From NCBI GenBank assembly GCA_036429605.1, contig CM071589.1, positions 7,006,001 to 7,070,000 of the forward strand: 64,000 nt of DNA. The letters are read 5' to 3'. The position numbers and the translations under genes are program-made. The stretch's first letter is position 1. Each line of letters opens with the position of its first letter. A model generated the notes under the pieces. It saw only the letters and a list, made by a program, of their open reading frames with translations, ran no database searches and had not been told where the DNA came from. Shown in pieces: positions 55,422 to 64,000 of this stretch. The DNA comes from Cladobotryum mycophilum. Lineage: Eukaryota; Ascomycota; Sordariomycetes; Hypocreales; Hypocreaceae.

Positions 55422-58400
55422 ATGACGTCTACCACCACCCAACAACATGAGCCAGTGGCCATCGTAGGCATGGGTAAGATTTGTTCCCATCATTCCTTTT
55501 TTCTTTCTTTTTTCGATACTTTCAAAGGAACCTATTGAAGCTATTATGGGTAGTCATCACTAACCAACACGATAGGATGCCGATGGCCTGGTGGCGTTCG
55601 CGATGGCACCCAGTTTTGGGAGTTCCTCCGCAATAAAGTAGACGGCTGGAAAGAATTCTCAGATCCTCGCTTCTCCACAAGTGGCTTCCACCATCCTAAC
55701 TCTGATCGGCCGGGCTCCATGACCATGAAAGGTGCCTTCCTTGCCCAAGAGGATGCCCGTCTCTTTGATCATGGCTTCTTCGGCATGACAAAACTTGAAG
55801 TTGAAACAATGGACCCTTCACAGCGCAAGTTGCTGGAAGTGGCGTACGAGGCTATCGAGAATGCCGGAGAGACATGGGACAGTGTGTCCGGATCTCGTAC
55901 CGGTGTCTTTGTCGGCAACTTTTGTCTAGACCACTGGATGATCCAGTCACGGGATTGGGATCACCCGCGGCCGTACGCTTTTGTAGGAGCCGGAACAAGT
56001 ATTCTTGCCAACCGTATCAGCTATATCTTTAACCTTCAGGGGCCAAGGTGCGTTTTCTCGTCAGCACTTGTATATGTGTGCGTGCAGATGACTGACCTAA
56101 GTTCGTAAAGCTTGACTGTCGACACAGCATGTTCGTCGTCCATGTACGCACTACACCTTGCCGTTAATGCAATCCGCGCTGGGGATTGTGACTCTGCCAT
56201 CGTGGCATCCGCTAACTGGATCGCGGACCCTGGAGTCCAAATCGCCCTCGACAAGCTCGGGGCGCTTTCCGCGTCCTCAAGATGTCATACATTTGATGCA
56301 AGAGCCGAAGGGTATGCTCGAGGGGAGGGCTACGGCGCCATCTACCTTAAGCGGCCGTCTCTGGCCATTGCTGACAACTCGCCGATACGGGCCATGATCC
56401 GTGGCACTGCCATCAATTCAAATGGGCGAACAGGTGGCATTACGCGTCCCAGTGCCAATGGCCAGGAAACAGTCATCCGCGACGCGTATCGAAATGCAGG
56501 CAACCTTGATTTCAAAGACACAACCTACTTTGAATGCCATGGCACAGGAACCTACGTAGGAGACCCCATCGAGGTCGCGGCCGTGGGACGAGTCTTTAGT
56601 CCCGAGAGGTCCGCCGACGACCCTCTCCTGGTCGGCTCAGTCAAAAGTAACGTCGGACACGGTGAAGGTGCAAGCGCCCTAGCATCCATCATGAAGGTTG
56701 TGCTCTCGTTGGAAAACGGGGCCATCCCCCCTGTCTATGATCTCCAGACTCGGAACCCAAACATTGACTTTGATAGTGCCAAAGTACATCCGGTGACGGA
56801 GCTCACTCCCTGGCCTGCTGGCAGGCTCCAGCGGGCCAGCATCAATTCTTTTGGATATGGAGGTGCCAATGGACACTGCATTATCGATCATGTCAACAAT
56901 GTGTTGCCGGATTATGTAGCGCCGGGCGTTTATACCCACAAGGCCAACGGCACGAATGGACATGCCAGCGGCAATGGAGTTGCAAATGGCAGCTCAAATG
57001 GCCACTCTAATGGTCATTCAAACGGTCATCAGAATGGACACACTACACTCAGCAAGCATAGTCCCATCATCAAGCCTCCCCCTCAATTTCCATCCCCAAC
57101 GCAACCACACGCCGATTGGTGTTACTCCCCCTATCAGCTCACAACGAACAGTCCTTCAGGCTGAACTCGGATTCTCTCTCTCATCTCCTTCCTAAACTTC
57201 CACTGGCAGATGTCGCATACACACTCAGCGCCCGTCGCTCAAGGCATGCGCAGCGATCCTACTGCATCGTAGAAAGCGGCAACATTACCAGCTCTCTGGT
57301 TGTGGATAGGAAGATATCGCGGGCGCCGCTGCAGACTTCCAATCTCGGGTTCATCTTTACTGGCCAAGGAGCCCAATGGCATGCCATGGGCGCTGATCTT
57401 TTTCAGTACAAAGTCTTCTCAACAGCCATTGAATATCTCGACCAGGTGCTCGCCACACTCCCCGCTGCGCCTTCATGGACGTTGCGTAGCATTCTCACTG
57501 GAGACTGTGATGATGACCTGGTTCAAACGGCTCAAGTCTCCCAAGCTGTATGCACAGCGGTACAGGTTGGTATTGTCGATCTCTTGGCCTCGTGGTCTGT
57601 TCGACCCTCGGGGGTTGCTGGTCATTCCTCTGGTGAGATTGCAGCCGCGTACGCTTCCGGTCGCATCACCGCTGCCGAAGCTATCGTAGCAGCATACCTT
57701 CGAGGTCAGGCCGTATCCCAGAACACGCAACAAGGTGCCATGCTTGCCGTCGGCCTCAGGCCCGAACAAGTCACCAAGTATATCGAGGGCCAAGAGGAGC
57801 ATGTCAAGATCGCAGCCATCAATTCTCCAGGCAGTGTCACACTTTCGGGAGATGTGCCCGCCATCGACGCAGTTTCTGCTGCCATGAGCGCAGAGAATGT
57901 CTTTAATCGAAAACTAAAGACGGGCGGAAATGCCTACCACTCACACCACATGCTCCCCATTGGACGCGAATACGTCGAGATGTTAACTCTAGGAACCCAA
58001 CATATCGAGAAGCTTGGACTGACTGCTACTCATCAGCGGTACGAACACGTTCCTTGGATCTCCTCCGTTACACCAACCAAGAGCACAGCTGAGCTGGGTG
58101 GAGGAAATCTTGCTTCATACTGGCGATCAAACCTTGAATCCCCCGTACGATTCTCCGAGGCCGTTGCTGGCCTGATGGACCAAGAACAAATCCCCATCCA
58201 CGCATTAGTAGAAATTGGACCTCACCCGGCACTGAAAAGCCCGATTGAGCAAATTTTGAAGGCAGAGGCCAAGGTTGCAGCGTATGCGTCAACGCTGAAG
58301 CGCAACGAAGATGGGCAGAGGTCTTTGCTGCACCTCGCCGGAACTCTTTTCAGCATAAATGCAATCATTGACCTTGCCGCTGTGAATGCCGTCGATACCA

Positions 58401-61400
58401 AAGGTGCAGACCTGGAACATGGGTGCACCTGCGTCGAGCTCCCCCATACCAATACACATATGGAGATCTCAATTATCACGAAAGCCGAGCTAGCAAAGAG
58501 TACCGATACAGATCGATCCTCAAACATGATCTGCTTGGCTCCAAGGTCGTCGGCAATGCAAAGCTACGGCCGCAGTGGCGTAATATCCTTCGCATCAAGG
58601 ATGTCCCCTGGTTAGCAGAACATCGTCTTGTCCCAGGTAAGTCTCTCTCCCACTCCCTCCATCTTACACAGCCCCGTATGAAGTTGATTCAACTAACACC
58701 CATCGTTTTCCCCTGAACGTAGATGCTGTGCTCCCAGGAGCTGGATACCTTGCCATGGCTGTGGAAGCGGCCTCGCGTATTTACAATGAGTTCCCTCTCC
58801 CGCTCAAGGTCACAGGCTTTTCGCTGCGAGATGTTGCCATTAAGAAGAGCTTGGTTATTCCTGAGGACGATTACGGCGTCGAAGTCTTGACGTCCATGGA
58901 ACTTGTGGATGTAGCCACGGCGCAGACGCCAGCTTGGACGACATTTTCCATCAGCTCCGTGGATCGACAGACAAACGATTGGACCGAGCATTGCACCGGA
59001 AGCATAAAGGTCGAGATTGAGGGTACTGACGAACATGCTGGGCAGCATCAGGTTGCTCCTCAAACTCCCCGCGGCGTCGATACGCAGGTCTGGTACAAGA
59101 GGTTCCTAGATATTGGCCTCGGTTACGGTCCAACTTTCCAGCCGCTATCAGACATGGGCATTGATCGAGCGTCTAATGTGGCGGTAGCTACAGTGAACCT
59201 CAATCCCGCTTCCATTAAAGGGGAGAGTCCCGTTATGCGCTGCACCCTGCCTCGCTAGATGGTGCCATACAACTCGGACTAATTGCCTGTCACGGCGGCC
59301 AGTCTGACCAGGCCAATACCGCTTTCGTGCCTGTCCATCTCCCTCACATGTATTTGTCCAACGAGATTGATGAGAAAACGGGCACCATCATCGCCTATGG
59401 GGAAAGACGTGGAATCCGCGGTGCTCATCTCGACCTCCGAATACTGAACTCTAGCGGCAAGCTTTTGTTCCACGCACAAGATCTGCGATGCATCAGCTAC
59501 TCCAGCGAGACCAAACCCGTAGACAGGTCCTTTAGCAGTCCATTCACCCGTGTGGTTTGGAAACCAGACATTCGCACCCTGAGCAGTCGCCAAGCCCAGG
59601 CGATATACCCACCCCTAAAGAGAACGTGGACAGATCGCCACAATGGGGAATTACGAATAAGGTCGCCCATTTCATCGTTCTCAGCATGTATGAGACCTTT
59701 GGCAAATTGCAAGACGAGCCCAGGCCTGCGGCTGAGGTTGGCCACTTTTACGATTGGGTCGTGAGAAAAGGCAAGGGGGATCATTCCGAAATGATGGAGG
59801 AAGCCAGAGAGCTGGCCAGCAAGGGGTTGCTACTCGCAGCCATAGACGACCTGGTCAGCCAGGCGCCTGACGTGATGGAGGTTAGGATTGCCAAGCTGCT
59901 TCACGACAACATGGCCGACATTCTCTACGAGCGCAGAACAGGAGTGGATGTCCTCATCAGCGAAGACTTACTAACACCTCTCTATCAGTCTGGTCTACTA
60001 ATGACAGGTATCTATCCGCAGCTCATGCACGTTCTCTCCGGCATTGCCCACGCGAACCCCAACCTCCGCATCCTAGAGATTGGAGGCGGCACCGGAGGAG
60101 CGACACGCATCGCCATGAAGGCGTTCAATGGCCTCAACGGCATCAAGGCCTACAGCGACTACACTTTTACGGACATTTCTCCTGGCTTCTTATCTGCAGC
60201 ACGCGAGTCCATGGCCAACCTGCGCGGCATGAACTTTTCTGTCCTCGACGTCGAAGTTGCTCCCTCCGACCAGGGATACGAGGATCAGGCTTACGACCTC
60301 GTCCTCGCTTGCCAGGTCCTGCACGCTACTTCCAACATGCACAAGACGCTGACGCACTGTCGCAATCTCCTCAAGCCCGGCGGTCGGCTCGTGATGGTAG
60401 AAACGAATCAAAACTTCATCGTGCCCGGTGTCGTTGTCGGTACCTTTACTGGATACTGGGCCGGCATACCCGACAATCGCGTAGATGCGCCTTTCCAGAG
60501 CCTGGAAGCCTGGGACGCGGCTTTGCGCAAGGCTGGCTTCTCGGGTCTAGATGTGGTTCTGGACGATTTCCCAGCACCGCACAACACCACGTCGGTGATT
60601 GTCTCGACAGTTCTTCCAGAGGCAGTGCCGAGTCAGCCCTCCACACCGTCTCCTGTCCATATTCTACATGATGCGAGAACCGTCCCAGCTCTCGTAGAGC
60701 AGATTTCTAATGAATACAAGGGGCGCGGCGTGTCCACTATAATAAACTCATTACAAGATGCGGCAACCCATATTGCGGAGGAATCCCATGTGGTCGCTTT
60801 GTTTGACGAAAAGCATTTGCTTGTCAACGCCAGCGAGCACGACTTGAGCACATTCCAACACATTGTGCGCAACGCAGCGACCTTTGTTGCCATCACAAGC
60901 TGCGGTACGGCACAAGGCCGCAATGCAGACGGCGCTGTGATTCCAGGTCTCTTGCGCGTGCTCCAGAACGAGAATCTCGGTAGCCAGTACATGTCCATCG
61001 ACATTGACGCCAACAATTTTGAACTGGCACCCGCCGACGCCAATGAGTTTGCCCGATGTGTCGTCGACTACGAGTCTACCCTGCGCCAACAAGACGATAC
61101 AGTCGACAGCAGCGAAGGAAACCCAACGGACCGGGAATTCTCCTGGCACAGCGGCTGCCTCTGGGTGAGTCGCCATGTGTCTGACCAAGGCTTCCATTCG
61201 CAGCATGGCGTGGATAGCCGCACTGTCAAGCCAGAGATGCTGTCACTCGGCAGTCAGGGGCCCGTGAGAGCTGCATTTGAGACGCCCGGCGTGCTCAACT
61301 CCATGTACTTTACCCCCTACAAGGAGCTCCTGCAGTCGCTGCCCGTAGACTCCATCGATGTGCAGGTAGCTGCTGTGGGCCTCAACTCGAGAGACTTGAA

Positions 61401-63522
61401 TCACTGGAGCGGCCGAGTAGACGGAGACGACCTATCGTCTGAGTATTCCGGCGTGGTGACCGCAGTCGGTGCGAACGTTAGCAACCTCAAAGTCGGTGAC
61501 CATGTGTACGGTCTCGGAAAGGGCCAGTTTGGTACTCACACGCGCGTCCCAGCCGGCTTCGCCGCCAAAGTGCAACCAACTGATGATTTGGCTCAGGCAG
61601 CGAGCATGCCAATGGCATACGCAACTGCTATTTATGCCCTAGACTACGTCGCGCACCTCAAGAAGGGCCAGTCGGTACTGGTTCAGTCTGCCACACGGGA
61701 CGTCGGGTTGGCAGTAGTGACACTCGCCAAAGCCAAGGGAGCCCAAGTCTTCGCCGTGGTTGACACCGAAGAACAGGCCAGCTTCGTCACAAGTGAACTG
61801 GCCATACCCGGCTCGCACGTTCTCAAAGCACCGAGCGTGGTTGATCTTGCACGCGCTGCAGAATTGACCCGCAAGGGCAAGTTCGATGTCATTCTGAGCT
61901 CCGCTCAAGGCGACGAGGTAGATTCGCTCCTACGAGTCCTTGCTTCCCGAGGCCACTTTATCGACGTAAACCGAAGTGATGCTCAAGTTCAAGTGCCGGC
62001 TACCATGTTTCAAAGCAACGCGTCCTACAGCTCTGTCGACATCTTTGACATTCTCAACTCTGAGCCAGAGCTGGGAGCAGAGCTGATGCAGGCTGTAGAA
62101 ACTTACCACCAGGAGGGGCTGATTGGACCGATTCAACGGACAACAATACATGACATTGCGCAGCTAGCTTCTGCATTGGCATCCCTTCCCAGTCTCATTG
62201 GTAAGGCCATAGTGAGCTTTTCCACTCCAGAGACGTCCTTGGTTCGGATGGTCCCTTCAGCTCCCGCCGCTCGCTTCGACCCTGAGGCTTGCTATGTCAT
62301 TACGGGGGCACTGGGTGGCTTGGGACAGTCCATGGTTCGCTGGATGGGTGATCGCGGCGCAAGACACATGGCACTACTCTCTAGACGCGACATATCCTCC
62401 GTCTCTGGAGGAAAGGATCTCGTTGAGTCACTGGCAAGCCGTGGCATTCATATCGAGTCACACATCTGCGACGTCAGCGACAAGGAACAAGTCACACGCG
62501 TGATGGAGCAAATTTCGTCGTCTCGCACCATCAAGGGCGTCGTCCACGCCGCCGTGTCGTATCTGGATCTCACCTTTGACAAACTGACGCCTTCGCGATG
62601 GAACGAAAGCTTGTCGGCCAAGGTAGACGGCACCAAGAACCTTCACGAAGCAACACTTTCAATGCCTCTCGACTTCTTCGTCATGACCACTTCAGCCCTG
62701 TCTGTGTACGCATTCGCCACGCAAGGAGCGTACACGGCTGCCAACAACTTCCAGGACGCATTTGCTCGATACCGCAGACAATTGGGCCTGGCTGCATCTA
62801 CAGTGTCTTTCAGCTTGATCCGCGAGGTCACCACTGTGGGCACAGAAGCCATTACTGTGGATCTGTTTGAGCGCAACAAAACGGTGACAATCGGCGAATC
62901 GCAATTCCTCGCCCTTCTCGAGCCTGCTTTCCTGAACAACGATACTTCTACCACTACGGACCAAATTACAGGCAGCTCAGAGCAGTGGTCCGGTCAGCAG
63001 GATGATCCGCTGTCAGTCGCCAACCTACACACCTACCTGGACCCAGCGGCCATGATGGCCAGGCATCACGAGGGATCCTCCTCCTCCCTTGTGCCGCGCT
63101 GGTACGGCGATGGACGTGTGTCGCTAATGATGCGCGCCTTTTCGGACGCGCAGAGGCAATCCGCTGATTCACAGTCGTCGCAAGACGAGGGCGGTTCGCA
63201 CAAGACCGTCGCCAGTCTTCGAGCCGAGTTTGACGGTCTCATTCGCCAGGGCACCTCTGAGAGGTCTGCAGCTGTGGCGTTCGCACAGGATGCCATTGTC
63301 AATATCGTGGCCGAGATGCTGTTTGTGGATGTCGAGAGCATCGACGCAGCCAAGTCGGTGGCAGACCTGGGAGTCGACAGTCTGATCGCGGCAGAGCTGC
63401 GCAACTGGTTCAGACAGGCGCTGGGTGCTACTATTAGCATGTTGAATCTACTTGATCCGAGCGTGGGTATCAAGACACGGGCAGAGACCATCACCGATGA
63501 GGCATTGGCAGCAAAGGAGTAA
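55422..63522 (+). CDS. Highly reducing polyketide synthase, KS-AT-DH-MT-ER-KR-ACP
   Basis: Type I iterative PKS of about 2600 residues. Introns 55474-55575, 56048-56110 and 58637-58722. KS with DTACSSS, ECHGTGT and KSNVGHGEG (Cys-His-His). Linker of Asn-Gly-His repeats (about 56940-57050). AT with GHSSGEIAAAY. DH with its His in 'WLAEHRLVP' and Asp-containing motif near 59255. C-MT with LEIGGGTGGATR. ER starts about 61260; its cofactor loop reads RDVG where GGVG is usual. KR with TGALGGLG and Tyr in 'QGAYTAANNF'. ACP ends the protein with GVDSLIAAEL; no thioesterase, reductase or condensation domain follows. Four frame changes occur at runs 57078-57082, 58441-58445, 59220-59223 and 59612-59615, each one base short; from 59557 on the frame is unbroken. 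Builds a C-methylated reduced chain; product unknown. Confidence 0.93.
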
Positions 63523-64000
63523 ATTTGACTATTATGTTTGTTGGACATGGCGTATCATTGGAGGTTGGGGCCGGGGGAGGGGGGGTTCTGTATTTTTGTC
63601 CTTTGGTATAGGGTAGTTGGCTGGCTGGTGGCGCATGGATGGCTACTCAATGCATGTATTCGCATTTCCAAGACCTTTTTCTTATTGTTATTTATGACTG
63701 GAGTCAAATGGAGTATCTTTGCATTTTCTCAAATTAAAACCTAGAGTGCGGTTCACATGGATATGAAATGTGAAATTGCATCACTATTCTTTTTTTATTC
63801 AATATGTTCAACTGACAAGATAGTAGTGACAGCCCGTACAGTCCAACCTCTGAGACTTTCGTAAGCAGCTAGGTACATCCTCTGCCTTGCTGCTTGGACT
63901 ATACCATGTGCCTCCTTGAAACTACGGAGTACATAATACATATAAAAATCAGATAACATCTTATGCGGTTAGTTAAGCGTACTCATTTCCAAAAAGTCTC
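63523..64000. other. PKS 3' flank
   Basis: Noncoding; a G-rich stretch near 63570-63585 and AT-rich tail. The cluster may continue beyond the window. Confidence 0.5.

Noticed and set aside
55422..63522. Reading the PKS as a true pseudogene
   Set aside because: All four breaks are one base short within mononucleotide runs and all catalytic motifs remain; the same type of break hits an essential gene elsewhere in the window.
1..64000. CRISPR arrays, bacterial operons, prophage
   Set aside because: No spaced direct repeats; genes have spliceosomal introns and eukaryotic targeting signals.

Overview
The window is nuclear DNA of a filamentous ascomycete (Pezizomycotina). Genes carry short GT-AG introns of about 43-102 nt, often with CTAAC branch sites. 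Housekeeping mitochondrial genes, a highly reducing polyketide synthase and AT-only repeat islands typical of repeat-induced point mutation (RIP) all point the same way. A Sordariomycete, perhaps Hypocreales, is my guess from gene style; no marker proves it.

Layout. 51-2397: minus-strand gene for a C2H2 zinc-finger / DEDDh 3'-5' exonuclease-like protein, cut off at its 5' end by the repeat island. 2398-15681: RIP-mutated Gypsy (Metaviridae) LTR retrotransposon with recognisable LTRs at 2542-2991 and 14703-15161, split by an apparently intact, un-RIPed LINE (6722-12471, two ORFs, 13-bp target duplication); a truncated inverted LTR piece follows. 16216-28000: housekeeping block of PGS1 (phosphatidylglycerophosphate synthase), NDUFA12 (complex I), mitochondrial NAD(P) transhydrogenase, a small secreted Cys-rich protein, HEM3 (porphobilinogen deaminase) and glycine cleavage H protein. 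28511-63522: a probable secondary-metabolite cluster with a FAR-like thioester/acyl reductase, BAHD-type acyltransferase, two cytochromes P450, MFS efflux pump, secreted VPS62-like protein, two SDRs, a berberine-bridge-type FAD oxidase, an O-methyltransferase and a KS-AT-DH-MT-ER-KR-ACP polyketide synthase. The PKS would build a methylated reduced chain; P450s, SDRs, OMT, oxidase and acyltransferase would tailor it and the MFS pump export it. The product cannot be named from sequence.

Two things stand out. The FAD oxidase is interrupted by a complete 3.17-kb hAT transposon (23-bp perfect inverted ends, 8-bp target duplication ATGCCAAC); removing the element restores a continuous oxidase frame, so the cluster lost this step by a dated event. 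Second, nine reading-frame breaks (PGS1, P450, MFS, VPS62-like, hAT transposase, four in the PKS) are all explained by one missing base in a mononucleotide run. Since essential PGS1 is among them, I favour homopolymer sequencing or assembly error over gene decay.

A palindromic CGGCCG motif recurs upstream of five cluster promoters and is a candidate site for a Zn2Cys6 pathway regulator; no regulator gene was seen inside the window, and the cluster may continue past 64000.
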